DNA from: Wolbachia endosymbiont of Ctenocephalides felis wCfeF
GTDB taxonomy: Bacteria; Pseudomonadota; Alphaproteobacteria; Rickettsiales; Anaplasmataceae
DNA length: 64,000 bases
Direction: 5' to 3'
Assembly (NCBI GenBank): GCA_028571325.1
Contig: CP116767.1
Location: 1,083,150 to 1,147,149, forward strand
How positions within the stretch are numbered: the stretch's first letter is position 1; each line of letters begins with the position of its first letter. The position numbers and the translations under genes are program-made. The notes under the pieces were generated by a model, which did no database searches, had not been told where the DNA came from, and saw only the letters and a program-made list of their open reading frames with translations. Below, in pieces: positions 27,780-37,544 of this stretch.

Positions 27780-28808
27780 TTAAATGCACCGACTTTTCGC
27801 TGCCTGTGTCATTAAATCTTCTCCTGAATTCTGCGGTATTGCACTCAGTATCTCTGTCTTCTTCGTTCTCTCTGCAAGTAATTCCATTAACACTTCCCTG
27901 GCTTGCTCAATACTTACGCCTTGCTCTATAAATTCTCCTATTTTCTCTGGCATCTTTGATACATTACATAATCTTATTATCTCTAAAATTTCTCTACGAC
28001 AGTTCTCGTAGCCTTCCTCAGTTAACTCATTAGTTGTCATACTAACACTCCTATGATTATTGATAAATTCAAAAAATGTTGTAACTCCATCTGCAAGATC
28101 TATTTCTACTGCTTTCTCCCCAAAATATAGCCCTGCTTCCGTTGATTTGATTGCTTCTATAGAAAGATTTCGATTACGTGCTATTAGCTGCACAAACATT
28201 TCATATAGTCGGTCTACTTCTTTTTGTAAGCTTTCCAGACTTTCAGACGTCATTGGCTCATGTGGGTTTAAATCATTCTTTCGACTACCAGCAAAGATTG
28301 TGGTGTACTTAATACCTTGCTTTTCATCAAATCTACTTTGATCTATATGACTTGCTATTACTCCTATACTCCCAACTCCTGAAGTGCGGGTGAGAAAAAT
28401 CTTTTCAGCGCTAGAAGCTATAGCATATGCAGCAGAATATGCATCATCATTTGCTATTGCTATTATCCTCTTTTTTCCTCTTGCACTATAGATAAAATCA
28501 GCTAGGTCAAAGACACCGTTTACTTCCCCTCCTGGACTGTCTATGTCAAGTAGAATCGTCTCTATGCTTTTATCTTCTAAAGCACTCTCTATCTCTTCAT
28601 GAATATTTTCATACGAAGTCATGTCTAAAATATGATCAAAAGCTTCTGTTTTTTTTGTCAAAACTCCATAAATACGTATTATTGCTATTCCTTTTGGGTT
28701 TATATGAAAATGCTTTAAGTTTTTAAAGATAGGTTGTTTGCTGTTATATAATGATAGTAGTTCAAAGCTTCTTCTCTCTACCATTATTGGCTTATTTATC
28801 CACATCAC
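27780..28808 (-). CDS. S49 family peptidase, phage prohead protease/scaffold
   Basis: 342 residues. The ClpP/crotonase-like fold region shows LLDIDSPGGEVNGVFDLADF, AYSAAYAIASSAEKIFLT and GVGSIGVIASHIDQSRFDEK, the S49 (SppA-like, lambda gpC) pattern with the nucleophile Ser in the AYSAAYA region. The C-terminal helical part (about 265-342) may act as scaffold. The 5' end overlaps the portal stop by 4 bases. It processes capsid and portal during head maturation. Confidence 0.92.
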   Translation of the reverse strand: MMWINKPIMVERRSFELLSLYNSKQPIFKNLKHFHINPKGIAIIRIYGVLTKKTEAFDHILDMTSYENIHEEIESALEDKSIETILLDIDSPGGEVNGVFDLADFIYSARGKKRIIAIANDDAYSAAYAIASSAEKIFLTRTSGVGSIGVIASHIDQSRFDEKQGIKYTTIFAGSRKNDLNPHEPMTSESLESLQKEVDRLYEMFVQLIARNRNLSIEAIKSTEAGLYFGEKAVEIDLADGVTTFFEFINNHRSVSMTTNELTEEGYENCRREILEIIRLCNVSKMPEKIGEFIEQGVSIEQAREVLMELLAERTKKTEILSAIPQNSGEDLMTQAAKSRCI

Positions 28809-30214
28809 CTTCCTTCCCTTTTATGATTAACGTCACAATCGAAACAAAGTCCAAAAGAATTAGCACGCTTTTGATCTTCTGCTATTTCTTGGTCTATTTC
28901 TTCTACATCGTAACCCATTTCTGAAACAACTTCTGCTCGGCTCTTGAAACCATTCCTTACTGCCATCTGTTGTGCTTGCTGGTCTTTCAGTGGATCTACC
29001 CAATCAAATCCCTGTGGTATCCATTTTACATCTTTAAATATTTGATTATCTGTTGTAGGAAGCTCTCCAGATAAAGTGGCAAGTTCTAGCCATCTACTCC
29101 ATACTGGTCTGCAAAATTGGAATACCATAATGTTATGTTGCAGCATAGCACATCTTCTTCGAAACTCTATCAACCCTGCTCTGATTGATGAATAATTAAC
29201 ACCGGTTAAATCTCCTGTTAGCTGCTCATATGTTATTCCTGTACCTATTGCTATTGCCCTCAGCTGCTGTCTCATGAATGCTTCATAACTTCCTCCAACA
29301 TCTGATGGCTCTGAAAATTTTATGTCCTCTCCTAGGTCTAAAAGCTGCATTGTTCCTGGCTCTAAACCTGATAGTGCTACTCCTTGCTCATTTGCTTGCG
29401 CCTCACCTAAAATATTTGCCTCAGGATCAAGTCTTGTGATAAACCCTGCAAACATCGCTGCTGTTTTCTTTCTCACCAGCTCTGCATCATCATATTGATC
29501 AAGCTCATAAAGTTTCAGAAGTATACTCGAAAGCCATGGCTCCCCTCTGATTTGCCCAGGTCTTAATGGTCTATAAATATGTAAAACATCATTTGCTGGC
29601 ACTCTCACTGATTCACCAAACGAACCTTCACCTGGGTGTTCTTTAAATAGGTAATATGCTTCTCTTTGCCCAAGCTTGTTAAACTCAATCCCATTTCTTA
29701 TTACATTACCATTTCCTAAAGTTTGATTTGTTTTATTATCTAAATGTTCTGATTCCAATACTTGAAGTTGCAATGGTACAGAAAATCCATCCTCCAGCTT
29801 TCTCGTTCTTAAACGTACAAAACATTCTCCTCCCTCTATCATACTTCTGCATACTAGAGCTTGTAATCCATAAAAATCACTTATTCCACAGCTATCTGCT
29901 TCATCTGTCCATCTTAGCCATAATTCTTGCACTTTCTTTCTAAATTCTGCATTCTTTGCTTTTGATTGCGGTTTTATTCCTGTTCCAATAGAGTTACTTA
30001 CTATTGTATCTATGATATTTGCTGCATATGGATTTTTTCTTACCATATCCCGAGAGCGGCTACGTAAGTGCCCAAGGCTCTGAGAAAGTAAATTATTTAT
30101 GCTTCCTAACTCTGGTTGAAAGTGAAAAAATCTTCTTCCTGAGCCTGCAGCGTCCCATGCAGAACTTTTTGGTTTTGGTTTGCTAAATAATTGCTTGAAC
30201 GATTTTAATAGCAT
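28805..30214 (-). CDS. Phage portal protein (lambda gpB family)
   Basis: 469 residues. Portal family landmarks: LGHLRSRSRDMVRKNPYAAN, IGTGIKPQSKAKNAEF, WLRWTDEADSCGISDFYGLQ, VLHIYRPLRPGQIRGEPWLS, GLEPGTMQLLDLGEDIKF and TYEQLTGDLTGVNYSSIRAG. It forms the dodecameric DNA gate at the head vertex. Confidence 0.95.
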   Translation of the reverse strand: MLLKSFKQLFSKPKPKSSAWDAAGSGRRFFHFQPELGSINNLLSQSLGHLRSRSRDMVRKNPYAANIIDTIVSNSIGTGIKPQSKAKNAEFRKKVQELWLRWTDEADSCGISDFYGLQALVCRSMIEGGECFVRLRTRKLEDGFSVPLQLQVLESEHLDNKTNQTLGNGNVIRNGIEFNKLGQREAYYLFKEHPGEGSFGESVRVPANDVLHIYRPLRPGQIRGEPWLSSILLKLYELDQYDDAELVRKKTAAMFAGFITRLDPEANILGEAQANEQGVALSGLEPGTMQLLDLGEDIKFSEPSDVGGSYEAFMRQQLRAIAIGTGITYEQLTGDLTGVNYSSIRAGLIEFRRRCAMLQHNIMVFQFCRPVWSRWLELATLSGELPTTDNQIFKDVKWIPQGFDWVDPLKDQQAQQMAVRNGFKSRAEVVSEMGYDVEEIDQEIAEDQKRANSFGLCFDCDVNHKREGR

Positions 30215-31272
30215 TACTTTTCCTGATCTGAAACTTTGGATAACTCAGCCTCTAGCTCTTCTACTGTTGGTAAAGCTGCCTTTATATTCTTTGGTAGATT
30301 TTCAGTAATTTTATATTCTGCCAACCCTATCGGTTTATTTATGTCTTTCAGTGTATACTTAGCTAGCACGTTATCCTTTGACTTGCATAAAATTAATCCT
30401 ATAGATGGTTGATCTGTCTCGTGCTTTAGTAAATCATCAACGGCTGAAAGATAAAAATTCATTTTACCTGCATATTCTGGCTTGAAATCTTTGTCTTTTA
30501 GCTCAATTACTACAAAGCAACGTAACTTTAAATGGTAAAACAATAAATCAATATAAAAGTCTTTATTTCCAACATCTAAGTGAAATTGCCTACCTACAAA
30601 TGCAAATCCTTCTCCTAGCTCAAGCAGAAATTTTTCCACATGGCCTACAAGACCTTTTTCTACTTCTCTTTCATGAGCGTCATCTCCTATACTCAAAAAA
30701 TCAAAAATATATGGATCTTTTAATGTATAATGTGCCAAATCTGACTGGGGAGAAGGTAACTTATCTTTGAAGTTAGTAACAGCTTTTCCTTGACGTTTGT
30801 GCAATTCACGTTCGATTTGCATCACCATTATACTACGTGACCAGCCGTGCTCTATAGCTTTTTGAAAATAAAATAGTCTTTCTTTTGGATCTTTTACTTT
30901 ATCTAAAATAACTACAATATGAAACCAAGGCAATTGTGCAGCAACCTGCTGCGTAAATTCAGTATCTTGATATTCTGCAGCAAATTGACGCATATAAGTA
31001 AGATTCCTAGCACTAAATCCCTTCATTTCTGGAAATGCGCTTCTCAAATCCTTACTTAGCTGATCTATGATTTTAGCACCCCAACCATGTTCTTTTTGGC
31101 GCCTTAAGATCTCTGTACCAATATAGTGATAAAGCACAATGAGTTTGCTATTTACTGCTAGTGCTGCTTTATAACGACTAGTAGCAATCTGTTCTTTGAG
31201 CTGCTCTAAAAATTCTGTATATTCTTTTGCTATAATTTTTGTCATACGGTTCCTTTTAACGATTTTTATCAT
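30214..31272 (-). CDS. PDDEXK nuclease domain protein (YhcG/DUF1016 type)
   Basis: 352 residues. The N-terminal DUF1016 part (RYKAALAVNSKLIVLYHYIG, WGAKIIDQLSKDLRSAFPEM, FSARNLTYMRQFAAEY, LPWFHIVVILDKVKDP) is followed by a PDDEXK nuclease core: FYIDLLFYHLKLRCFVVIEL with D, then E-L-K (IELKDKDFKPEYAGKMNFYL). Such proteins occur as accessory nucleases in many bacteria. It starts in the stop of gpW (overlapping TAATG) and ends overlapping the portal start by 1 base, so it is embedded in the head operon as a cargo gene. Its substrate is unknown. Confidence 0.88.
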   Translation of the reverse strand: MIKIVKRNRMTKIIAKEYTEFLEQLKEQIATSRYKAALAVNSKLIVLYHYIGTEILRRQKEHGWGAKIIDQLSKDLRSAFPEMKGFSARNLTYMRQFAAEYQDTEFTQQVAAQLPWFHIVVILDKVKDPKERLFYFQKAIEHGWSRSIMVMQIERELHKRQGKAVTNFKDKLPSPQSDLAHYTLKDPYIFDFLSIGDDAHEREVEKGLVGHVEKFLLELGEGFAFVGRQFHLDVGNKDFYIDLLFYHLKLRCFVVIELKDKDFKPEYAGKMNFYLSAVDDLLKHETDQPSIGLILCKSKDNVLAKYTLKDINKPIGLAEYKITENLPKNIKAALPTVEELEAELSKVSDQEK

Positions 31273-31496
31273 TATATGATCCCTTTACTCGTTGAAAAAA
31301 CAATCTTTCTCTTCGGTTTCATTCCAACAATCTTTAGCTCAGCTTTAATACGTTGTCTTAAGTTTAGTAAATCATTTATCTGAACTTCAGCATATCTCAC
31401 TACATGGTCACCATATGCAATTGATACTACTCGCTCTCCGTTTTGCAGCTTCTTTATCGCTTCTTCGACTTGAACTAAATACTCTTCGTTATACAT
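31272..31496 (-). CDS. Head-tail joining protein gpW-like
   Basis: 74 residues: LVQVEEAIKKLQNGERVVSI then AEVQINDLLNLRQRIKAELK, matching the small lambda gpW family (about 68 residues) in size, pattern and place downstream of the large terminase. It plugs the portal and prepares the head for tail joining. Confidence 0.85.
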   Translation of the reverse strand: MYNEEYLVQVEEAIKKLQNGERVVSIAYGDHVVRYAEVQINDLLNLRQRIKAELKIVGMKPKRKIVFSTSKGII

Positions 31497-33324
31497 TTTC
31501 CAGCCACTTACTCTGTCTTACTTTCTTAGGTTTTTTACTTTCTATTTTTCCACTCAAACTATTCCATTTACTCTCTGGCCAACGATCAATTCCAAGCGCA
31601 ATAGATGCTGCTCTCGCATAAATTCGGCAATCTAGTACTTCATTTCTTTCTCTTACTTTTTGCCACTCTTGTTTGGTGTATCCTTTTACTACCTTGCTGA
31701 CTAATTGCTCTGCCGTTAGCTGCTTAAAATATTCAGGTGCATACTCAGGAAAATGACAATATCCTGCTGGCACTTTCTCTTCTTCTTTTAAAATATTAAG
31801 TAATTGAAAAAGCTCTGACTTTAATATCGATACTCCGACTGGCCAGAGCTTTATTCCTCTTTTCAGCTTTTGCCCTCCAACTGTTATATCTACTCTACTT
31901 GGGCTGCTCAGCGGCACTAGTGCTTTATTTACACCTTTTACTGCCATTACTCTTCCAGACCCTTGATGACTTCTCACCCAGTTGTAAACTTCCTGCGTTG
32001 CATATCCTGCATCAACCGCCATCATGCTTATCATGTATTCAAGCCCATTTTCACCGATAAAATGATGATTTAATAGCTCTGAAAGCTTTTTCCATACTTC
32101 TCCACTTCCTGTATCTCCTTCAAATACTCGGTAGTCTATTGACCAACTTTCACGGCTTTTTCCCCAGGCTACAACTTCTACTTCTAACCGATCTTTTTGG
32201 ACATCTACTCCTGCAGTAAGTACCACTTCTCTCCTAGGTACTGTGCCAATCTGAAAAAATTCTCTCCTGTTAAATAATTGCTTCCAATCTGGTACTTCTC
32301 CTTTATCTACCCAGGTTTCTCCAAGTGTAGTATTTATCCAAACCTTCAGTAATTGTTCACTTTCTTTGGCATGCAGAAAATCTTCTACTGCTTGTTGCCA
32401 ACTATACCAGCCAACTGGACTATAAAGACTTGAAAGATGAAATCCTTTTTTCTCACCTTTTACTCTATTAGTAGGTCTCCATTCTCCACGCTCAAGCATC
32501 TCTGTCTTTTGATGATTTTCTATTTTACCGCTACATTCAGTGCAGACATAATGTGCTGTTCTTGAGTCATTGTTTTCCCATTTTATTTGTGACCATTTTA
32601 AAACTTGATAGTAATTACAATGCGGACATGGAACAAAAAAGTATCTCTTATCTGTTGCTTCAAATTCTTTTTCAATTCTGCTTATTCCATGAATCGTTGG
32701 TGTTGACACTAAAAAAATCTTTCGCCGTGCAAATGTATTAGTTCGGGCTATGCTGAGTAAAACTGGATCTCCTTCTCCTCCTGAATCTCCTGGATAGGCA
32801 TCTATTTCATCAAGAAAGAGATACTTTACTGGCATAGAGCGAAGTCCCACACTGCTGTTTGCTCCGGTTATTACTACAATTCCACCTGGAAACTCCTTAC
32901 TTTGTACAGTATTGCCTGAGTCTCTTGACCTTGGGTCTTTTACTTTACTTTTTAAACATGGCGTACTCTCTATTAACGGCGCAAATCTTCCTTTTGACCA
33001 ACGCTTTCCCATTTCAACTGTCGGCTGTACTACTAGCATTGGCCCTGGCGTTTGATCGATGATATAGCCAATCCAATTGTTGCCAGCTTCTGTTCCCCCA
33101 ATCTGCGCTCCTTTCATGAATACTATTTTCTCTGCTGGTGAAGATGGAGATAGTGAATCCATGATTTCTTTTAAATAAGGAGTTCTTTCCGTTCTCCATT
33201 TCCCTGGCTCTGATGCTGCAGTTGGCGCTAAAACTCGATACTCATTCGCCCACTCTGATACTTTAAGCTCTGGATCTGGTCTTAAACCTTCAGAAAAAGC
33301 TCTAGCGTATATCATTGTCTGCAT
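31489..33324 (-). CDS. Terminase large subunit (GpA family)
   Basis: 611 residues. ATPase part: ERTPYLKEIMDSLSPSSPAE, FMKGAQIGGTEAGNNWIGYI, MLVVQPTVEMGKRWSKGRF and the Walker B-like YLFLDEIDAYPGD; a zinc-like pair (CPHCNYYQ, CTECSGKIE); nuclease part with TAGVDVQKDRLEVEVVAWG and MAVDAGYATQEVYNWV. It cuts and packages phage DNA. The start overlaps the ankyrin gene by 13 bases and the stop overlaps gpW by 8 bases. Confidence 0.96.
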   Translation of the reverse strand: MQTMIYARAFSEGLRPDPELKVSEWANEYRVLAPTAASEPGKWRTERTPYLKEIMDSLSPSSPAEKIVFMKGAQIGGTEAGNNWIGYIIDQTPGPMLVVQPTVEMGKRWSKGRFAPLIESTPCLKSKVKDPRSRDSGNTVQSKEFPGGIVVITGANSSVGLRSMPVKYLFLDEIDAYPGDSGGEGDPVLLSIARTNTFARRKIFLVSTPTIHGISRIEKEFEATDKRYFFVPCPHCNYYQVLKWSQIKWENNDSRTAHYVCTECSGKIENHQKTEMLERGEWRPTNRVKGEKKGFHLSSLYSPVGWYSWQQAVEDFLHAKESEQLLKVWINTTLGETWVDKGEVPDWKQLFNRREFFQIGTVPRREVVLTAGVDVQKDRLEVEVVAWGKSRESWSIDYRVFEGDTGSGEVWKKLSELLNHHFIGENGLEYMISMMAVDAGYATQEVYNWVRSHQGSGRVMAVKGVNKALVPLSSPSRVDITVGGQKLKRGIKLWPVGVSILKSELFQLLNILKEEEKVPAGYCHFPEYAPEYFKQLTAEQLVSKVVKGYTKQEWQKVRERNEVLDCRIYARAASIALGIDRWPESKWNSLSGKIESKKPKKVRQSKWLENV

Positions 33325-34790
33325 CTACTCATAATTGGTTCTATCTCAATATTGTTAACAGTAGAGTTTATTCCTCCACACTCCTCCAATTCCATAAACA
33401 TCTTTTTCTGAAATTCGTTTTCTATATATCTTTTGCTCATCTCACTTATCATTATTGCTATAATAAGCGCAAATATCCCTGTTATTGTTGCAAAAATGAT
33501 TGCACTGCTTATTGTTGTTGCTGTTAACCCTATACATACCGCTATTGCTACTGCACTTACTGAGGTAAAAACACAGATCACATTGTTGTATTTTCTTACT
33601 TTTGCATCTCTATGTTCTATACACCTATAATAAACTGGTACAGACTTGCCTATCTCGTCTGGTAATTTGATTCTCTTTTCTTTAAATAAAGTTTTTAGCA
33701 ACTCTAAATTATTTGACTTGATTGCTAAGTGCAGAACAGGTGTATAATTTGCTCCTTTTGTCAGCAATAACTTTACTACATGTAAATGCCTTTTTTCTGC
33801 AGCAAGGTAAATCGGTGATAGACCTTTATTATTTGAAATATCAATATCAATTTCTTCTTTTAAGATAGACTCTACAATCTCAATTTCTCCTCTTTGTGCA
33901 GCTAAATGGAGTAGACTATTCTTTTCAGAACCGTATTTATTACTCATCAAAGCCTTCTTTATCTCAGGTTTAGCGTAATCAAATGGTGTCTTGCCGCTAT
34001 CGTCTTTTACCAAAGGATCTATATCTTCTCGCGTTAGTAAAACTTCTATTGTTTTAAGTCTTTCAGCGTAATGTAGTGGCGTTTTATTTTCGTAGTCTTG
34101 CAAATTTACTTGAGCATTAGGCTCCTTTATTAAGCATCTGAGGATATCAAGACATAAATCTCTTTCATCGTAATTAGTATTACTTACAGCTATATGCACA
34201 GGTGACAATTTCATTGAGTTTTGTCCTATGCGCGTGCTATTTACATCTACTCCGAGCTCGAGTAATAACTTTACTATTTCTAGTTTTTTATTATTAACTG
34301 CGTAATGCATTGGTGTTTGATTTCGTGCATCAAAGACATCTATTTCAGCATTTCCTTCTCTTATCAAAATCTTTACAACTTCTGCATGTCCTATTCCTGC
34401 TGCTAGATGTAATGGAGTATGATGCAAAGTATTTCGTACATTAACGTCAATACCTTTTCCTATCAAATACCTAACTGCATTAACTTCACCTATCATTGCA
34501 GCTAAATGAAGTAAACTATCTTGTTCTGATCCGTATTTGTTATTAATTAGCGCTTGTAATATTTCTGCTTTTTTCCCTTCTTTGGCGTAATCAAGAGATG
34601 TTTTACCTTCATTATCTTCCACAAAAGGATTAATATTCTTCTTCGTGAGTAACAAATCCACCATACTTAATTCATCAAATTCTATAGCACAATGTAGTGG
34701 TGTCTTTCCATTTAATCCTCTGACATTAACATCTACTCCAGGTTGATTGATGAGACATTTTATTAACTCTAAACTTAAGTTATCAGCCAT
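33312..34790 (-). CDS. Ankyrin repeat protein with C-terminal membrane anchor
   Basis: 492 residues. Ankyrin repeats fill about residues 10-370 in two similar halves, each with a SLLHLAA unit after a KYGSE sequence (NKYGSEQDSLLHLAAMIGEV and NKYGSEKNSLLHLAAQRGEI), showing internal duplication. Two hydrophobic helices follow at about 405-455 (VICVFTSVSAVAIAVCIGLT, AIIFATITGIFALIIAIMIS). A membrane-tethered interaction protein is likely. It sits between the two terminase genes, an unusual place, and overlaps the large subunit by 13 bases. Confidence 0.88.
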   Translation of the reverse strand: MADNLSLELIKCLINQPGVDVNVRGLNGKTPLHCAIEFDELSMVDLLLTKKNINPFVEDNEGKTSLDYAKEGKKAEILQALINNKYGSEQDSLLHLAAMIGEVNAVRYLIGKGIDVNVRNTLHHTPLHLAAGIGHAEVVKILIREGNAEIDVFDARNQTPMHYAVNNKKLEIVKLLLELGVDVNSTRIGQNSMKLSPVHIAVSNTNYDERDLCLDILRCLIKEPNAQVNLQDYENKTPLHYAERLKTIEVLLTREDIDPLVKDDSGKTPFDYAKPEIKKALMSNKYGSEKNSLLHLAAQRGEIEIVESILKEEIDIDISNNKGLSPIYLAAEKRHLHVVKLLLTKGANYTPVLHLAIKSNNLELLKTLFKEKRIKLPDEIGKSVPVYYRCIEHRDAKVRKYNNVICVFTSVSAVAIAVCIGLTATTISSAIIFATITGIFALIIAIMISEMSKRYIENEFQKKMFMELEECGGINSTVNNIEIEPIMSRCRQ

Positions 34791-34815
34791 TTTATATTCA
34801 AAATCTTTTTTATAT

Positions 34816-35328
34816 TTAAAATTTAGCGTTAGATAATTCTTCGAGTGAGTTTGTAATCTCTTCAGTTAGCGCCATATGAATCTTTTCAGTATCACTCAGT
34901 GATGCAAGTAGTGCTGAAACTCTATTTGGAATATTAAGCAAATTATTACGGACAACTCTTGCTACGTTAAATGCTTCACTTTTTACTTCTTCTACTGCTA
35001 CAAGTTCACCAATCTCAGCTTTTGCCTTTGCCTCAAGTAGTTTACCTCGTTCCATTTCATTTTTTATTCGCGTTTTTAGCAACATTGTAGAAAGGTTATT
35101 TGTATTTTCGTTTTCTGGATTTTTCCTCCTCAGTGGCTGACTTGGATCTCTTATTGCCGCTACTGCTTCATTTGCTTGTTCTCGGTCGATCAAACCATCC
35201 TCCAACTTAACTATTCCTTTTTTTACTAAATAACAGACATATTGCTTTGATACTCCTATCTCTCTTGCCCATTCTGTTTGTGTAATTTTCACTTTTTTCC
35301 TACTGTTTTTCTTCTTGAATTTCTGCAA
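34816..35328 (-). CDS. Terminase small subunit-like DNA-binding protein
   Basis: 170 residues. Helix-turn-helix near residues 14-40 (QTEWAREIGVSKQYVCYLVK), a linker, then a helical oligomerisation region (LKTRIKNEMERGKLLEAKAK, VARVVRNNLLNIPNRVSALL), as in phage Nu1-type small terminases. It recognises the packaging site. The start overlaps the end of the methyltransferase gene by 29 bases. Confidence 0.82.
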   Translation of the reverse strand: MQKFKKKNSRKKVKITQTEWAREIGVSKQYVCYLVKKGIVKLEDGLIDREQANEAVAAIRDPSQPLRRKNPENENTNNLSTMLLKTRIKNEMERGKLLEAKAKAEIGELVAVEEVKSEAFNVARVVRNNLLNIPNRVSALLASLSDTEKIHMALTEEITNSLEELSNAKF

Positions 35329-36514
35329 AAGTTTTACCAGTACCGGCTAAAATGGCATCTCTTCCCGTGTATACTTGCCAACGTTTTATGGTTACATCTA
35401 CAAATTTTGAATCTAGCTCTATTGTTCTACAAATTCTTCCTGTTCTCTCACATGCAATCAGTGTACTTCCAGAACCGCTAAATGGATCAAGTACTATGTC
35501 TCCTGATCTGCTGCTGTTTACTATTGCTCTCTCCATTAGCTCTACTGGCTTCATTGTTGGATGTAATGAGTTATGTGTTGGCTTATCATAAAACCACAGA
35601 TCACTTTGATTTCTACCCCCATGCCACTCACGTTTATTGTCCCTTTTCCATCCATAGAGCATTGCTTCGTATTGTCTTTGATAATCAGACCTGCCTAGCG
35701 TAAAATGATTCTTTGCCCAAATGATAAATGTTGACCATTTTCCTCCTGCCTCTTCAAATGCTTTTTGCAACGTTGAAAACTCTGATGATGATATGCAGAT
35801 GTAAATTGCACCTTTCGTATATGCTAAAATATGGGAACAGATGTCGTAGAGAAAAAGCTCATACTTTTCACCTTGATTATCATTTAATATTTTTTTATCT
35901 TCTCTTTCTTGACTGCTACCATAATCAACGTTATATGGAGGATCACAAATAGTAATGTCTGCCATTTTATCGCCCAGTACTGCTTTAAATGATTCAACTA
36001 CAGAGCTATCACCACAATAGATTCTATGATCACCTAAAATCCAAAGATCACCTGGTTTTGTTACCTTTTTGTCATCAACAACTAAGTCAGAAAGATCTTC
36101 TTTTTCATCATCTAAATCATCAAGAAAGTTTTGAACTTTTTCTAATTCAAATCCAGTCATTTTAAGATCAAACTGCAAATCTTCTAATTCTTGAATTTCC
36201 ACCTTCAAAAGATCATCGTCCCACTTTGCCCAATTAGCTGATTGATTTGCCAGTAATCGAAAAGCTTTGGTTTGTGGTTCATTTAGATTATCACTTAAGA
36301 CCACTGGAATACTTTCCATACCAAGTTTTCTTGCTGCTTTAAGTCTTAAATGACCATCAACCACAGTTCCATCGCTTTTTGCAACTATTGGTATACGAAA
36401 GCCAAATTCCCTGATTGAAGCACACATTCTATTTACTACATCATCATTTTTACGAGGATTACGCTTATATTCGACGAGGTTTTCAACAGGATAGTAGTGG
36501 ATTGCTAAATTCAT
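35300..36514 (-). CDS. ParB-like domain fused to DNA N4/N6 methyltransferase
   Basis: 404 residues. N-terminal ParB/Srx-like domain (about 1-100: LVEYKRNPRKNDDVVNRM, VVDGHLRLKAARKLGMESI) followed by a beta-class amino-methyltransferase (about 165-385): catalytic motif IV DPPYNVDYGS and later SAM motif I DPFSGSGSTLIACER. It should methylate adenine N6 or cytosine N4 in phage or host DNA, possibly to evade restriction. No cognate endonuclease gene is next to it. Confidence 0.92.
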   Translation of the reverse strand: MNLAIHYYPVENLVEYKRNPRKNDDVVNRMCASIREFGFRIPIVAKSDGTVVDGHLRLKAARKLGMESIPVVLSDNLNEPQTKAFRLLANQSANWAKWDDDLLKVEIQELEDLQFDLKMTGFELEKVQNFLDDLDDEKEDLSDLVVDDKKVTKPGDLWILGDHRIYCGDSSVVESFKAVLGDKMADITICDPPYNVDYGSSQEREDKKILNDNQGEKYELFLYDICSHILAYTKGAIYICISSSEFSTLQKAFEEAGGKWSTFIIWAKNHFTLGRSDYQRQYEAMLYGWKRDNKREWHGGRNQSDLWFYDKPTHNSLHPTMKPVELMERAIVNSSRSGDIVLDPFSGSGSTLIACERTGRICRTIELDSKFVDVTIKRWQVYTGRDAILAGTGKTFAEIQEEKQ

Positions 36515-36617
36515 ATCTTAATAATTAAAAAGTTAATATTCAAAATATCTCTGACGCTAAAGAAGGCCTGGGGTCAAACCCACCAAATCCGCCATTCTGG
36601 CTGAAAGGACCCACTTT

Positions 36618-37082
36618 TTATGGATTTTTCATCTTATTAATATCTTTACTAAAATCCATAACATAGCACATCAAAGCTAAAGCATCTGCTTGATTATCAT
36701 CTTGAGGTGAAAAACTTTTTTCACGTATCGCTTCAATAACTTCACTCTTACTTGCATTGCCTTTACCTGCTATGAAGCGTTTTATAGTTTTAACATTAAC
36801 ACCTTGGTAGGGCACATGATGTTCTTCACACCAAGCAGATAGAACGGCAAGAAAACCACCGTAGCAATGAGTAGCATCAGTTCCTAAGTGTCTTCTTACT
36901 TCCTCAAAATACACTGCAGAAATGTCTTTCAAAGAATTAAGCCAATTACGAAAGTTTAAGAAACACATTCCACCTCCACTGAAACGACTACCATGAAAGC
37001 TTTTGCTTCCACTTTCAATTACTCCATCTGTTAGAATTGCCCAGCCTGTTTGTTTGCCAAGGTCCAGTGTTAGGATTGACAT
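36618..37082 (-). CDS. RuvC-like Holliday junction resolvase
   Basis: 154 residues with the RNase H fold pattern of RuvC-type nucleases: first Asp in ILTLDLGKQTGWAIL, Glu in VYFEEVRRH, and the C-terminal acidic pair in DDNQADALALMCY. Resolves branched DNA before packaging or in recombination. First gene of the leftward packaging/head block; a copy of the TGAACAG-N13-GGTGAA motif lies 152 bases upstream. Confidence 0.85.
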   Translation of the reverse strand: MSILTLDLGKQTGWAILTDGVIESGSKSFHGSRFSGGGMCFLNFRNWLNSLKDISAVYFEEVRRHLGTDATHCYGGFLAVLSAWCEEHHVPYQGVNVKTIKRFIAGKGNASKSEVIEAIREKSFSPQDDNQADALALMCYVMDFSKDINKMKNP

Positions 37083-37544
37083 TTGCTATAATTTAAAACT
37101 ATAAGTAGCACTGATTCCAAAATATCGTTTGGTTTCTGCAAAATACACTAGCAATTCATAGGTTTTTGTAGTCCAACAACGGAAATTCGAGAATTATGTG
37201 CTACTGCAGAAAGTTGTTTTCTTGTTATATATATTCACCAAAATTACGAAAACTGTTCACTTTTTTTTTGCAAAGGATAAAAATCGTGTTAGACTTAAAC
37301 GGAGATTTGTTCTGCAGTAGTAAGATTACCGACAATGCCATTTAATTAAATTTTAGATGGTACTACGTGCGTTCTTTGGTGAATTGCTGTTGTTAATTAT
37401 CTATAAAATCACATCTAGCTTTAAAACGAAGTTTTTACCTTATCTAAAAAAATACAAATCTACTCAATGTTTGTTTGCCGAGTTTCGGATTGACACTTAA
37501 AGTTTTTGTATTTGAAGCGCATCCACAAACTGCATCAATGCGTT
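37083..37544. other. Intergenic leader upstream of ruvC-like gene
   Basis: No gene seen. Contains one copy of the phage promoter-like motif (37234-37259, minus strand). The bases just beyond it (GGATAAAAATCGTGTTAGA around 37275-37293) resemble those beyond the motif copy at 39831, pointing to a duplicated leader. Confidence 0.5.
37234..37259 (-). promoter_or_regulatory. Phage promoter-like motif, copy A
   Basis: On the minus strand TGAACAG (37259-37253), 13 bases, GGTGAA (37239-37234), then TATATATA. It points to the RuvC-like gene (start 37082) and the leftward packaging/head operon. Confidence 0.65.
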
